Assembly (NCBI RefSeq): GCF_030693405.1
Contig: NZ_JAUYAW010000009.1
Span: forward strand, 17,812-81,811
Direction: 5' to 3'
Source: Phenylobacterium sp.
GTDB lineage: Bacteria; Pseudomonadota; Alphaproteobacteria; Caulobacterales; Caulobacteraceae
DNA length: 64,000 nt
A program made the translations under genes and the position numbers. Below the pieces are notes generated by a model that made no database searches, was not told the origin of the DNA, and worked only from the letters and a program-made list of their open reading frames with translations. This document shows positions 9,163 through 18,065 of the stretch, piece after piece (the stretch's first letter is position 1; each line of letters opens with the position of its first letter).

Positions 9163-10422
9163 TCAGCCCCGGCCGCCGGCCCGCCGGCGCAGGCCCTGGC
9201 GCAGGAAATCGGCGGGGGGATCGGCCTCGGCCAGAACGGCTTCGCGGATCGGGCGCGGCTCGCCGAACAGGTGACCCTGGCCGTAGCCGACCTCCAGTTC
9301 CAGCAGGTCGACGATCTGCCGCTCGCTCTCCACTTTTTCGACGATCACCTCGACCCCATAGCGGCGGGTCAGCTGACAGAAGTCCTCGGCGGCGAGGTCG
9401 GGCAGGGATTTCAGCACCAGTCGGCCGTCCAGCTCGACCATCTCGTCCAGCAGCATCTGGGCGCCGACCCGCACGAACTTCACGTCCGAGCGCGCCAGAT
9501 CCTGCAGGTCGAAGTCCAGGTCGGTGACCTTGTCGAGGGAGAAGCGGAAACCGAGGTCGGCGAGTTTGGCCATGTTGCGCGCCTCCACCGAGCCGCGACC
9601 TTCGAAGGCGCTCTGGCCCAGTTCGAAGATCAGGGCGCCGGCCAGGTCACGATTGGCCGCCAGCATGTCGAGGAACTGCGGGAAGAAGCTTTCGTCGCCC
9701 AGGCTGGTGGCCGCGACATTGCAGAAGATGCCGACCTTGCGGTCCTGCTTGGCCAGGCGCCGGACGATCTGGACGCAGCGGAACAGCAGCAGGTTGTCGA
9801 TGGCCGTCATCAGGCCCTCAGCCTCGGCCACGCTGATATATTCGGCCGGCATCAGCACCCGGCCGCTCTCGTCGCGCAGGCGCGAGAAGCTCTCGTAGAA
9901 GATGGTCTTGCGCTGGGGCAGGGCCACGACCGGCTGCAGATAGAGATCCACCCGGTTGTCGGCCAGGGCGCCGCGGACGGTCTCCAGCAGGGCGGCCTCG
10001 CGCCGGTGGTCATGTCCGGGCCGGGTATGGACCGGCGGGGCGGTCACCCGCTCCTCCAGCCGCTGGCCCATGCGCTGGACCAGATCCTCCAGCATGTGAA
10101 CCTCGGTGGAGAGTTCCTCGGAGCGGCGCAGGGCGTCGTCGGTGACGGTCTCCACCACCTGGGACAGGCGGGCGTCGACCTTCTCGACCTGGTCGATAAG
10201 GATGCGATGGGCGTCGCGCAGGGCGGCGATCTCGCCGCGCAGGCCCGTGGCGGTCAGCGCGTGCTCGATCAGGCCGTGGAAGGCGAAGGCCAGGCCCAGC
10301 CCACCCACAAGGGCGGCGACGCCCGCGCCCCAGCCGCCACCGTTCCGCCACAGCGAAAGGGCGATGATCAGCGCCAGACAGAGATAGGCGCCGCAGAGCA
10401 GCGCAAGCGTCAGCCTTCGCAT
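9163..10422 (-). CDS. tipF: TipF-like EAL-domain c-di-GMP receptor for flagellum assembly
   Basis: About 419 aa from the ATG at 10420-10422. Two N-terminal membrane segments (about residues 3-25 and 31-53) are followed by a coiled coil (about 58-125) and a C-terminal EAL domain (about 143-405). This is the architecture of Caulobacter TipF, which localises to the new pole and recruits flagellar switch proteins when bound to c-di-GMP. The EAL motif is degenerate: E177 is kept in YESFSRL, but the catalytic DDF loop reads LDKVTD. Binding without hydrolysis is therefore expected, as known for TipF. The assignment rests on architecture and memory of the family, with no alignment run. Confidence 0.8.
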   Translation of the reverse strand: MRRLTLALLCGAYLCLALIIALSLWRNGGGWGAGVAALVGGLGLAFAFHGLIEHALTATGLRGEIAALRDAHRILIDQVEKVDARLSQVVETVTDDALRRSEELSTEVHMLEDLVQRMGQRLEERVTAPPVHTRPGHDHRREAALLETVRGALADNRVDLYLQPVVALPQRKTIFYESFSRLRDESGRVLMPAEYISVAEAEGLMTAIDNLLLFRCVQIVRRLAKQDRKVGIFCNVAATSLGDESFFPQFLDMLAANRDLAGALIFELGQSAFEGRGSVEARNMAKLADLGFRFSLDKVTDLDFDLQDLARSDVKFVRVGAQMLLDEMVELDGRLVLKSLPDLAAEDFCQLTRRYGVEVIVEKVESERQIVDLLELEVGYGQGHLFGEPRPIREAVLAEADPPADFLRQGLRRRAGGRG

Positions 10423-10533
10423 GAACCCGCCTGTTCGAATCGTCTCGCAGTATCGGTCACGCCGGGGGCGCAAGTCGAACGGATTAACGATTGCGCCCAG
10501 GCTGGGCGCGAAATGGCCGCAGGACGCGGCGCC

Positions 10534-11412
10534 CTAGCGGGTGGGGACGGGGTTTTCGCCGCGATAATCGTAGAAGCCGCGGCCCGCCTTGCGGCCCAGC
10601 CAGCCGGCCTCGACATATTTCACCAGCAGCGGGCACGGACGGTACTTGGAATCGGCCAGGCCGTCATAGAGGACGTTCATGATCGACAGGACGGTGTCCA
10701 GGCCGATGAAGTCCCCGAGTTCCAGCGGCCCCATGGGGTGGTTGGCGCCGAGCTTCATGGCCGTATCGATGGCCTCCACCGTGCCCACGCCCTCATACAG
10801 GGTGTAGATCGCCTCATTGATCATCGGGACCAGGACGCGATTGACGATGAAGGCGGGGAAGTCCTCGGCATTGGCTGTGGTCTTGCCCAGAGACCGGGCG
10901 AAGTTGACGGCGGTCTCGTAGGTCTCGGCGCCGGTGGCGATCCCGCGGATGATCTCCACGAGGTTCATGCGCGGCACCGGGTTCATGAAGTGCAGGCCGA
11001 TGAACCGCTCGGGCCGGTCTGTGGCCGAGGCCAAGCGCGTAATGGAGATGGACGAGGTGTTGGAGGCCAGCAGCGTATCGGGACCGAGATGGGGCGACAG
11101 GGCCCGGAAGATCGACTTCTTGACCTCTTCGTTCTCGGTGGCGGCCTCGATGGCCAGGTCCGAACCGCCCACGGCCTGAAGCTCTGCGGCGGGCTTGATG
11201 CGGGCCATGGCCGCGTCCTTGGCGGCCGCGTCGATCAGACCGCGGGAGACCTGACGTGCCATGGCCTGGTCGATATGGGCCAGGCCCGCCTCGATCCGCT
11301 CGGGGCTGACGTCATGCAGCAGCACGTCGTAGCCGCCCAGGGCGCAGACATGCGCGATGCCGGAGCCCATCTGGCCGGCGCCGATCACGCCCACCGATCT
11401 GATCTCAACCAT
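10534..11412 (-). CDS. 3-hydroxybutyryl-CoA / 3-hydroxyacyl-CoA dehydrogenase
   Basis: About 292 aa starting MVEIRSVGVIGAGQMGSGIA; GGGG upstream favours ATG 11412 over 11418 or 11427. GAGQMG is the Rossmann glycine motif for NAD(P). The block LASNTSSISIT, the catalytic His in IGLHFMNPVPRMNLVEII and PAFIVNRVLVPMINEA belong to the 3-hydroxyacyl-CoA dehydrogenase C-terminal domain. The enzyme interconverts (S)-3-hydroxyacyl-CoA and 3-oxoacyl-CoA. It lies downstream of etfBA on the same strand, beyond a terminator hairpin. The single-domain length points to the short-chain PaaH/Hbd type rather than the FadB multienzyme. Confidence 0.93.
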   Translation of the reverse strand: MVEIRSVGVIGAGQMGSGIAHVCALGGYDVLLHDVSPERIEAGLAHIDQAMARQVSRGLIDAAAKDAAMARIKPAAELQAVGGSDLAIEAATENEEVKKSIFRALSPHLGPDTLLASNTSSISITRLASATDRPERFIGLHFMNPVPRMNLVEIIRGIATGAETYETAVNFARSLGKTTANAEDFPAFIVNRVLVPMINEAIYTLYEGVGTVEAIDTAMKLGANHPMGPLELGDFIGLDTVLSIMNVLYDGLADSKYRPCPLLVKYVEAGWLGRKAGRGFYDYRGENPVPTR

Positions 11413-11559
11413 GTCCATTCGCCCCAAATCTGCGGGCCGCCTTTTAGGCCGCCTCTGGTCTGTGACGGCTTTCTAACATGGGCGACGGCGGCCCCGCCAA
11501 GGTCTTTATGTTGCGCCGCAATGTGAAGGGGGCGCCCCTTGTGGCGCCAAAGCCGCACT

Positions 11560-11598
11560 TGCAAACGAAACGAGGCGGCGCCCGGGGGCGCCGCCTCG
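11560..11598 (-). terminator. Rho-independent terminator after etfA
   Basis: CGAGGCGGCGCC and GGCGCCGCCTCG form a perfect 12-bp stem around a CGGG loop (11571-11598). On the minus strand this is followed by TTTCGTTTG. It lies 39 bp past the etfA stop and separates the ETF operon from the downstream dehydrogenase gene. Confidence 0.8.
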
Positions 11599-11636
11599 CA
11601 AGTCGTAAGCCGGTGATCTCCCGGCCGGGCGGTCGA

Positions 11637-12569
11637 TCAGCCGAGGGCCGACATCAGCTCCGGCACGGCGGCCTTGTAGTCGGCCACCAGGCCATAGTCG
11701 GCGACCTGGAAGATCGGCGCATCGCCGTCCTTGTTGATCGCGACGATGATCTTGGAGTCCTTCATGCCGGCCAGGTGCTGGATGGCGCCCGAAATGCCGA
11801 TGGCGATGTAGAGCTCCGGCGCGACCACCTTGCCGGTCTGGCCGACCTGATAGTCGTTCGGCGCGTAGCCGGCGTCCACCGCGGCGCGGCTGGCGCCGAC
11901 GGCGGCGCCCAGACGGTCAGCCAGGGGCTCGATCACCTTCTGGAACTCTTCGGCCGAGCCCATGGCGCGGCCGCCGGAGACCACGATCTTGGCGCCGGTC
12001 AGCTCCGGACGTTCCGACTTCACGATCTCTTCGGTCACGAACTTGGTGGCGCCCGCGCCGTCGCCGGCGCCGATGTCCTCGATCGCCGCCGAGCCGCCTT
12101 CGCCGGCCGCCTTGAAGGCGGTCGGACGGACGGTGATGACCTTCTTGGCCTCGGAGGACTGAACGGTCTCCAGGGCGTTGCCGGCATAGATCGGCCGCAC
12201 GAAGGTCGAGGCGTCCACCACTTCGACGATGTCGGAGATGTGCGAGACGTCGAGCTTGGCCGCGATGCGGGGCGAGAAGTTCTTGCCCTGCGAGGTGGCC
12301 GGGGTCAGGACGGCGTCATAGCCCCCCATCAGCGGAACCACTGCGGCCTCGACAGCTTCGGCCAGGCCATGGCCGAGGTCGTCGCTCTGGGCCAGCAAGA
12401 CCTTGCGCACGCCTTCGATCTTGGCGGCGGCCTCGGCGGCGGACTTGCAGTCCTTGCCTGTGACCAGGATGTCGATATCGCCGCCGATGGCCTTGGCGGC
12501 CGAGACGGTCTTATGGGTGTTGTCGCTGAGCGCGCCGCCGGTTTGGTCGGCGATGACGAGAACGGCCAT
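11637..12569 (-). CDS. etfA: Electron transfer flavoprotein subunit alpha
   Basis: 310 aa, normal length. The C-terminal FAD-binding domain shows [61 protein letters not shown] and [20 protein letters not shown], the usual ETF-alpha FAD blocks. With EtfB it accepts electrons from acyl-CoA dehydrogenases and passes them to ETF:quinone oxidoreductase. Its ATG overlaps the etfB stop as TAATG, so the two are translationally coupled. The likely electron donor in this window is the acyl-CoA dehydrogenase at 16342-17991. Confidence 0.97.
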   Translation of the reverse strand: MAVLVIADQTGGALSDNTHKTVSAAKAIGGDIDILVTGKDCKSAAEAAAKIEGVRKVLLAQSDDLGHGLAEAVEAAVVPLMGGYDAVLTPATSQGKNFSPRIAAKLDVSHISDIVEVVDASTFVRPIYAGNALETVQSSEAKKVITVRPTAFKAAGEGGSAAIEDIGAGDGAGATKFVTEEIVKSERPELTGAKIVVSGGRAMGSAEEFQKVIEPLADRLGAAVGASRAAVDAGYAPNDYQVGQTGKVVAPELYIAIGISGAIQHLAGMKDSKIIVAINKDGDAPIFQVADYGLVADYKAAVPELMSALG

Positions 12570-13318
12570 TAGAGCACCCCCGCTTCATTCTTGAGCTTGG
12601 CGACCAGGTCGGCCGCGGTTTCGACCTTGATGCCGCCGCCGCGCTTCGGCGGCTCGGCGACCTTGACCACCTTGAGGCGGGGCGCCGTGTCGACGCCGTA
12701 GGACGCGATGTCCTTGGTATCGAGGGGCTTCTTCTTGGCCTTCATGATGTTCGGCAGAGACGCATAGCGCGGCTCGTTCAGGCGCAGGTCGGCGGTGATG
12801 ATCACCGGCAGCGGCGCCTCGATGGTCTGCAGGCCGCCGTCCACTTCACGGGTGACGGTCGCCTTGTCGCCGGACACTTCCAGCTTGGAGGCGAAGCTGG
12901 CCTGGGGCCAGCCGAGCAGGGCCGAGAGCATCTGGCCGGTGGCGTTGTTGTCGCCGTCGATGGCCTGCTTGCCCATGACCACCAGGTTCGGGGACTCTTC
13001 GTCGATGACGGCCTTGAGCACCTTGGCCACGGCCAGGGGCTCCAGATCGGCGTCGGTCTGCACCAGGATGGCGCGATCAGCGCCCATGGCGAGCGCCGTA
13101 CGCAGGGTTTCCTGGGCCTGAGCCGGACCGATCGAGACCGCGACCACCTCGGTGACCACGCCCTTTTCCTTCAGCCGGACCGCCTCTTCGACGGCGATCT
13201 CGCAGAAGGGGTTCATGGACATCTTGACGTTGGCGAGGTCCACGCCGGTTTCGTCGGACTTCACCCGGGGCTTGACGTTGTAATCGATCACCCGTTTGAC
13301 CGGGACCAACACCTTCAT
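12569..13318 (-). CDS. etfB: Electron transfer flavoprotein subunit beta
   Basis: The start [18 protein letters not shown] at 13318 gives 249 aa, the standard EtfB length. The track start at 13405 adds a spurious 29-residue leader. The AMP-binding and structural blocks [46 protein letters not shown] and [26 protein letters not shown] are clear. It is the first gene of the etfBA operon and is divergent from a small membrane protein gene at 13449. Confidence 0.97.
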   Translation of the reverse strand: MKVLVPVKRVIDYNVKPRVKSDETGVDLANVKMSMNPFCEIAVEEAVRLKEKGVVTEVVAVSIGPAQAQETLRTALAMGADRAILVQTDADLEPLAVAKVLKAVIDEESPNLVVMGKQAIDGDNNATGQMLSALLGWPQASFASKLEVSGDKATVTREVDGGLQTIEAPLPVIITADLRLNEPRYASLPNIMKAKKKPLDTKDIASYGVDTAPRLKVVKVAEPPKRGGGIKVETAADLVAKLKNEAGVL

Positions 13319-13359
13319 GAAAGCCTCAAATTCGCATTGCGGAAGAATGGGACGCACGG

Positions 13360-13387
13360 GGCATAACGTTTCCCGCGCGGTTTGCAA
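13360..13387 (-). promoter_or_regulatory. Candidate promoter of etfBA
   Basis: On the minus strand TTGCAA (13387-13382) and TATGCC (13365-13360) are separated by 16 bp, about 40 bp upstream of the etfB start. It is a plausible sigma-70-type promoter, found by eye only. Confidence 0.4.
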
Positions 13388-13448
13388 GTCAGGGACATGG
13401 GGCATTTTGCGCCAATGTCGACCCTAGCCAGGGAGAAAAAGCCCGAAT

Positions 13449-13730
13449 ATGAGCCATCCGATGAGCCGCATCATCGATCGCCTGAAACTCGTTTTCCTGG
13501 GTGTCTTCGTCCTCTCCCTGGTCGGCATCTTCGCCTACCAGGCCTATGTGGTCTGGCCCGCCGAGCGGTGCGAGGCGCAGGGCGACTGGTGGGATCCCGA
13601 TGGCCGGGTCTGCGCCCGCCCCGTGCTGATCTCCGACATCACCGGCCGGACCATTCCCGAGCGCAAGGCGGCTGAAGCGGCCGCCGCCGCCGCCCAGGCC
13701 GAGGCCGAAAAGACGGCGCCGGCCCCTTAG
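13449..13730 (+). CDS. Small single-pass membrane protein
   Basis: 93 aa. A short basic N-terminus (MSRIIDRLK) is followed by one hydrophobic helix (LVFLGVFVLSLVGIFAYQAYVVW). A short extracytoplasmic region with two cysteines (RCEAQGDWWDPDGRVCARP) comes next, then an Ala/Glu-rich tail. GGGAG lies upstream of the ATG. The two cysteines could form a disulfide in the periplasm. It is divergent from etfB and converges on the cobalamin adenosyltransferase gene with 7 bp between stops. Function unknown; similar small proteins occur in Caulobacterales. Confidence 0.75.
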   Translation: MSHPMSRIIDRLKLVFLGVFVLSLVGIFAYQAYVVWPAERCEAQGDWWDPDGRVCARPVLISDITGRTIPERKAAEAAAAAAQAEAEKTAPAP

Positions 13731-13737
13731 GGCGTCG

Positions 13738-14313
13738 TCAGCCACGGGTCGCCCCGGGCCGCCAGAGGACGTCCAGCGCCCCCTGGGCGTTGGCCCGCCG
13801 GGCGGCGACGAACAGCAGGTCCGAGAGTCTGTTCAGATATTTCAGGGCCGGGTCAGCGACTTGCGTGGTCTGGGCGAGGCTCACCGCCGTGCGTTCAGCC
13901 CGGCGGCAGACCGTGCGGGCCTGATGCAGGGCCGCGGCCGCGGGCGTCCCGCCAGGCAGCACGAAGGAGGTCAGCGGCGACAGATCGGCGTTGATCTGAT
14001 CGATCTCCTGCTCCAGGCGCGTCACCTGGCCCTCGGTCACGCGCAGGACACGATCAGGGTCCTCCCCCGGCGTCGGGGGAGTGGCCAGATCGGCGCCCAG
14101 GTCGAACAGATCATTCTGGATCCGCTCAAGCATGGCGTGGAGCAGGGTGTCCTCGGCCGTGTGCAGGCGCACCAACCCCAGGCAGGCGTTGGTCTCATCG
14201 ACAGACCCGTAGGCCTCGACCCGCAGATCGGTCTTGGAGACCTCGGCCCCATTGGCCAGGCGGGTCAGGCCGGCGTCGCCGGTCCGGGTGTAGATTCGGT
14301 TCAGGACCACCAT
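13738..14313 (-). CDS. Cob(I)alamin adenosyltransferase, PduO type
   Basis: 191 aa. The N-terminal LNRIYTRTGDAGLTRLANG is the ATP-binding signature of PduO-type adenosyltransferases. YGSVDETNACLGL and the C-terminal RRAERTAV...YLNRLSDLLFVAAR complete the five-helix-bundle family pattern. The enzyme adenosylates cob(I)alamin to adenosylcobalamin, the cofactor of methylmalonyl-CoA and ethylmalonyl-CoA mutases. It is 7 bp downstream of the twin-TM gene. Proximity to ETF and the methylsuccinyl-CoA-dehydrogenase-like gene suggests supply for mutase reactions of acyl-CoA metabolism. Confidence 0.93.
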   Translation of the reverse strand: MVVLNRIYTRTGDAGLTRLANGAEVSKTDLRVEAYGSVDETNACLGLVRLHTAEDTLLHAMLERIQNDLFDLGADLATPPTPGEDPDRVLRVTEGQVTRLEQEIDQINADLSPLTSFVLPGGTPAAAALHQARTVCRRAERTAVSLAQTTQVADPALKYLNRLSDLLFVAARRANAQGALDVLWRPGATRG

Positions 14314-14320
14314 GGCCGGC

Positions 14321-14527
14321 TCAGCCGCCGTAGGTGTTGCGCCACCACACGGCGGTCACAAGGATCACGACGGCGGCGGCTTGCAGCACCACGCGCAGGC
14401 GCATCAGCTTGTTCGAGTAGGACCGACCGAAATCGCCCCCCCGGAACAGCGCATAGATGCCCACCCCCAGGGTGAGCGTGACAGCGAGCAGGGTCGCGGG
14501 GATCAGCAGGGCGAAGATCTGTGTCAT
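14321..14527 (-). CDS. Twin transmembrane protein (HIG1-like)
   Basis: 68 aa with two membrane helices (about 4-27 and 46-63) joined by a basic loop (FRGGDFGRSYSNKLMRLRV). This is the pattern of small HIG1-domain/twin-transmembrane proteins, which in Alphaproteobacteria are often encoded next to the PduO adenosyltransferase, as here (7-bp gap). Its function is unproven; distant HIG1 relatives associate with respiratory oxidases. Confidence 0.8.
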   Translation of the reverse strand: MTQIFALLIPATLLAVTLTLGVGIYALFRGGDFGRSYSNKLMRLRVVLQAAAVVILVTAVWWRNTYGG

Positions 14528-14946
14528 GGCCTGTTATCGTGATGCTTGAGCTTGATGGAAATGTAGGACTTTGTCGGCGAATTGCACGAAGGTGATTTCG
14601 CCTCGCAGTCGCGAAGCTGGTTGATCAAATTCACTGAGTCTGGTTCAATGGCTCGCGCGCCGGCTTCGCGCAAATTTCAGTCTTAACATGCCGTATCTGC
14701 ATACATTTCCCTTGCGACAACCGGTCGCGCCCCAAGCTCGACATATTTCGGATATCCCCTCGAGCCCATGAACTGAGACACGGGTTGTTGAACGCATTCG
14801 CCGAAAGCGCCGTCTCCGGCCGCGCCCTGGTGAGTTGCATCGAGAGCCCCTACCCGCGTTCCGCGCTCCGTCCCCGACCGGGCGGCGCGCCGTAGCGCAT
14901 GCGCCGATGGTCTCCCCCGCCGCGGCAAGCTGGAGTTGAAATACCG
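14528..14946. other. 419-bp divergent intergenic region
   Basis: This lies between the twin-TM gene (minus) and the first tetR (plus), and its first 250 bp are AT-richer than the surroundings. The short minus ORFs listed here (14631-14840, 14683-14976) lack a ribosome binding site and show no recognisable protein. I found no strong palindrome, tRNA or terminator. It presumably holds both divergent promoters and any TetR operator. Confidence 0.5.
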
Positions 14947-15597
14947 ATGAAGCACGTCGCTGAGGTCGAAGGTCACGCCGAAACCCGCGTCCGCATGCCC
15001 ACCCGCCGGGCGCTCGCCAAGCAGCAGACCCGGGCCAAGGTGCTGGCCGCGGCCCGGGAGCTGTTCAGCACCCAGGGCTACGAAGGCGCGACGATCCGCG
15101 ACATCGCCGCGGCGGCAGGCATGTCCACCGGCGCGGTCTTCGCCAACTTCGCCGACAAGTCCGAGCTGTTCCGCGAGATCATGACATCTGATTTCGACGC
15201 GGTGCTGGTCGCCATGTCGGACGCTGCGGTGCGCGGTCGCACCGTCGATGACGCGCTGCTGAAGGCGTTCAGCGCCGGCTACGCCTTCTATCGCGGCCAG
15301 ATGCCCCTTGTCCGGGCCGCGCTGGGCCTCTCCTGGTCCTGCGAGGATGGGCAGGCGCTGCGGGCCCTGCCGACCATGCAGGACACTATCGAGCTGTTCG
15401 CCGAGCAGTTGGCCCTCGGGGTCGAGCGTGGCGAGCTGTCCCAGGAGTGTGAGATCAAGCTCCGCAGCCAGATGCTGTTCGACAACTATCTGGCCAACTA
15501 CCCGCAGGCGGTTTTCGGCGGCTGGAGCCTTGAGGCCTTGCAGGCCCGCTCCCGCGACCAGATCCGGGTGATCCTCGCTGGGGCGCGTCGCGGCTAG
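14947..15597 (+). CDS. TetR/AcrR-family transcriptional regulator (first of tandem pair)
   Basis: 216 aa from ATG 14947, with GGAG upstream at slightly long spacing; ATG 14995 is an alternative. The N-terminal DNA-binding domain is clear: AAARELFSTQGYEGATIRDIAAAAGMSTGAVFANFADKSELF. The C-terminal ligand domain (about residues 80-205) is not recognisable to a ligand class. It is the first of two tetR genes in the same direction, facing the acyl-CoA dehydrogenase gene. A role in controlling acyl-CoA genes is inferred from location only. Confidence 0.9.
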   Translation: MKHVAEVEGHAETRVRMPTRRALAKQQTRAKVLAAARELFSTQGYEGATIRDIAAAAGMSTGAVFANFADKSELFREIMTSDFDAVLVAMSDAAVRGRTVDDALLKAFSAGYAFYRGQMPLVRAALGLSWSCEDGQALRALPTMQDTIELFAEQLALGVERGELSQECEIKLRSQMLFDNYLANYPQAVFGGWSLEALQARSRDQIRVILAGARRG

Positions 15598-15608
15598 GGC
15601 CAGGACAG

Positions 15609-16328
15609 ATGGTCTCCCCTCAGGGAAAGTGGCTTGCTACGGACGGGCTTGCCGGGTCTCCTGCTGGCGGGAAGCACAACAGGACGCGCCGTCAGAGCGC
15701 GCTTGGGGGGACATTGAACCTACGCCAGACGCAAAAGGAGGCGACGCGCCGACGCGTGCTCGACGCCGCCCGGGACCTGTTCGAGACGGTCGGCTACGAA
15801 GAGACGACGGTGCGCGAGATCGCCACCCGGGCAGGCGTGGCGGTCGGCAGCGTCTTCACCTGCTTCGCCTCCAAGGCCGAGGTGCTCAGCCAGGTGATGC
15901 TCGACCGGCTGGAGGACCTCTACGCCGAGCTTGACCGGATCACCCCGCACCTGAGGGGCACGGTGGTGGATCGGCTGTCCTCAATCTTCGCCCTGCACTA
16001 TGCCTTTGAGACCCGGCGCACGCCGCTGTTTCTGGCCCATATCGCGGCGGCCTATAATTGGCGTCCGGGGTCGGATTCGGTGCCCTACGGGCGCAATCCC
16101 CGGCTTCGGGGCATGATCCACGACTGTGTGGCCGACGGACGCAACCGGGGCGAAGTGGCCGATGACGCGGACATTCCGCTGATCGTCGATACGCTCATGG
16201 CGGCCTATGCCTGGAACTACCGGCTGGCGGCCTGGGAGCAGGCGGGGCCGGAGCAGATGAGCGCCATCATGGAGCGCCAGATCGCCCTGGTCGCCCGGGG
16301 TTTCGCCCCCACAGCCGCCGCGGCCTGA
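15609..16328 (+). CDS. TetR/AcrR-family transcriptional regulator (second of tandem pair)
   Basis: 239 aa from ATG 15609, with AGGACAG just upstream and 11 bp after the first tetR stop. The first 35 residues have no domain character, so the TTG at 15714 (LNLRQTQKEATRRRVLDAARDLF) is a serious alternative. The HTH reads YEETTVREIATRAGVAVGSVFTCFASKAEVL. It resembles the upstream regulator in its HTH (VRDIA-type helix, VFxxFA-KxEL) but the ligand domains differ. It converges on the acyl-CoA dehydrogenase gene with 13 bp between stops. The target is unknown. Confidence 0.88.
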   Translation: MVSPQGKWLATDGLAGSPAGGKHNRTRRQSALGGTLNLRQTQKEATRRRVLDAARDLFETVGYEETTVREIATRAGVAVGSVFTCFASKAEVLSQVMLDRLEDLYAELDRITPHLRGTVVDRLSSIFALHYAFETRRTPLFLAHIAAAYNWRPGSDSVPYGRNPRLRGMIHDCVADGRNRGEVADDADIPLIVDTLMAAYAWNYRLAAWEQAGPEQMSAIMERQIALVARGFAPTAAAA

Positions 16329-16341
16329 CCCCGAAGACAGG

Positions 16342-17991
16342 TCAGTTGGCGCCTTCGAGCAGGCGTCGGGCGATGACCTGAGCCTGAATCTCGCCGGCGC
16401 CCTCGAAGATGTTCAGGATGCGGGCGTCGGCCAGCAGCCGGCTGACCGGCTGTTCCACTGCAAAGCCGGTTCCCCCATGGATCTGCAGGGCGTTGTCAGC
16501 GCAGGCCCAGGCGATGCGGGCCGCCGTCAGCTTGGCCATGCCGGCCTCAAGGTCGCAGCGCCGCCCCGCATCCTTGGCCCGGGCCGAGTACCAGGCCAGG
16601 CGCCTCGCCCCGAGGATCTCGGCGGCCATCATGGCGAGCTTGTCGGAAACCCGAGGGAAGTGGGTGAGGGACTGGCCGAACTGCCGACGCGACAGGCCAT
16701 AGTCCAGGGCCAGGTCCAGGGCGTTCTGGGCCACGCCGATGGCCCGGGCGGCGGTCTGGATCCGGGCCGACTCGAAGGTCGCCATCAGTTGGCTGAAGCC
16801 TTGTCCCTCCCGGCCGCCCAGCAGATCGGCCTCCGGCGCCGCGAAACCGTCGAAGGCGATCTCGTATTCCTTCATGCCGCGATAGCCGATGACGGCGATC
16901 TCCCCCCCGCTCATGCCTTCGGCGGGGAAGGGCGCCTCATCGGTCCCCCGCGGCTTGCGCGCCAGCAGCATGGACAGGCCCCGATGGTCGCGGCTGTCGG
17001 GATCGGTGCGCACCAGCAGGGTCATCAGGTCGGCCCGGGCGGCGTGGGTGATCCAGGTCTTGGCGCCGGTCACCTTCCATTGGCCATCCTGGCGCACAGC
17101 CCGGGTGCGCAGGGACGCCAGGTCTGAGCCCGCCTCCGGTTCCGTGAAGACCGCTGTGGGCAGTACGGCGCCCGAGGCGATGGCCGGCAGCAGCCGCGCC
17201 TTCTGATCGTCCGTCCCGTGGGCCAGGATCAGCTCAGCGGCGATCTCCGAACGCGTGCCCAGGGAGCCGACGCCGATATAGCCCCGCGACAGGGCCTCGG
17301 AGACCACACACATGGCCACCTTGCCGAGCCCCGCGCCCCCATGGGCCTCTGGAAGGGTGAGACCGAACACGCCCAGGGCGGCCAGTTCCTCGATCAGGGG
17401 CAGGGGGATGAGCTCGTCGCGCAGATGCCAGCCATGGGCGTAAGGGGTGATCTTTTCCCGGGCGAAGTCGCAGAACTGCTGGCTGATCGCCTGATGGGTC
17501 TCGTCCAGGCCGCTGGCCTCCAGGGACGGCTGACCCCGGGCGGCCTCCAACAGGGCCACGATGCGGGCCTTGGCTGAAGATGTCGCGTGGGGGGCCAGCT
17601 CGGCGATCAGCGGGGCGAGACGGGCGGAGTCGAAACCGAGGTCTGCGGGGCGGACCATCTCTCCCTGGCTCATGGGCAGGCCGCCGGCCAGCTGGCTCAG
17701 ATATTCGTGCGCCAGCAGCAGGGCGGGCCGCAGGCTCGCCTCGTCCAGGGCGCCCGCGGCGGCGAGCTCGCCGGCCCAGGCGGCGGTCTGGCGCAGGGTC
17801 TCCACATAGGCGGCCGCCCAGGCCAGTCCATGGGCCGCATGCTGGCCGGCGTCCAGGGCATGGCGGTCGAGTCGGCCGTCGGGCGAGAACCGGACGGTGA
17901 GCGCCCCCTTGGCCTCGACGAGGCAGGCCTCGGCGGCCTCTGCGGCGGCCTGCAGGCGGCCTACGGAATCGGTCGGTAGTTCAGGGGTCAT
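16342..17991 (-). CDS. mcd: Acyl-CoA dehydrogenase, probably (2S)-methylsuccinyl-CoA dehydrogenase
   Basis: 549 aa from ATG 17989-17991, with GGAG 9 nt upstream. It is longer than ordinary acyl-CoA dehydrogenases because of a helical N-terminal extension of about 150 residues (HGLAWAAAYVETLRQ, GGLPMSQGEMVRPADLGF). That extension and the block YAHGWHLRDELIP match my memory of Rhodobacter Mcd, an ethylmalonyl-CoA pathway enzyme that oxidises methylsuccinyl-CoA to mesaconyl-CoA. The FAD and catalytic regions are intact: FTEPEAGSDLASLRT, KTWITHA, GGTGF and the catalytic Glu in ILNIFEGAGEIQ. ETF, encoded nearby, would be its acceptor. The family is certain; the Mcd call is likely, pending alignment. 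Confidence 0.78.
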   Translation of the reverse strand: MTPELPTDSVGRLQAAAEAAEACLVEAKGALTVRFSPDGRLDRHALDAGQHAAHGLAWAAAYVETLRQTAAWAGELAAAGALDEASLRPALLLAHEYLSQLAGGLPMSQGEMVRPADLGFDSARLAPLIAELAPHATSSAKARIVALLEAARGQPSLEASGLDETHQAISQQFCDFAREKITPYAHGWHLRDELIPLPLIEELAALGVFGLTLPEAHGGAGLGKVAMCVVSEALSRGYIGVGSLGTRSEIAAELILAHGTDDQKARLLPAIASGAVLPTAVFTEPEAGSDLASLRTRAVRQDGQWKVTGAKTWITHAARADLMTLLVRTDPDSRDHRGLSMLLARKPRGTDEAPFPAEGMSGGEIAVIGYRGMKEYEIAFDGFAAPEADLLGGREGQGFSQLMATFESARIQTAARAIGVAQNALDLALDYGLSRRQFGQSLTHFPRVSDKLAMMAAEILGARRLAWYSARAKDAGRRCDLEAGMAKLTAARIAWACADNALQIHGGTGFAVEQPVSRLLADARILNIFEGAGEIQAQVIARRLLEGAN

Positions 17992-18065
17992 GGATCGCGC
18001 TCCGCCCGGCCTGTCGACGTTCAATCCCGACCCCTATACGATGTAAGCCAAACCTGGGAGCCGCC

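Noticed and set aside
9271-11526. 751-aa plus-strand ORF
   Set aside because: It is the antisense shadow of tipF and the hydroxyacyl-CoA dehydrogenase gene; composition is biased to Gly, Gln, His and Arg with no domain, as expected for GC-rich antisense frames.
14631-14976. Two short minus-strand ORFs upstream of the tetR pair
   Set aside because: No ribosome sites, no recognisable sequence, and they overlap a region that must hold divergent promoters.
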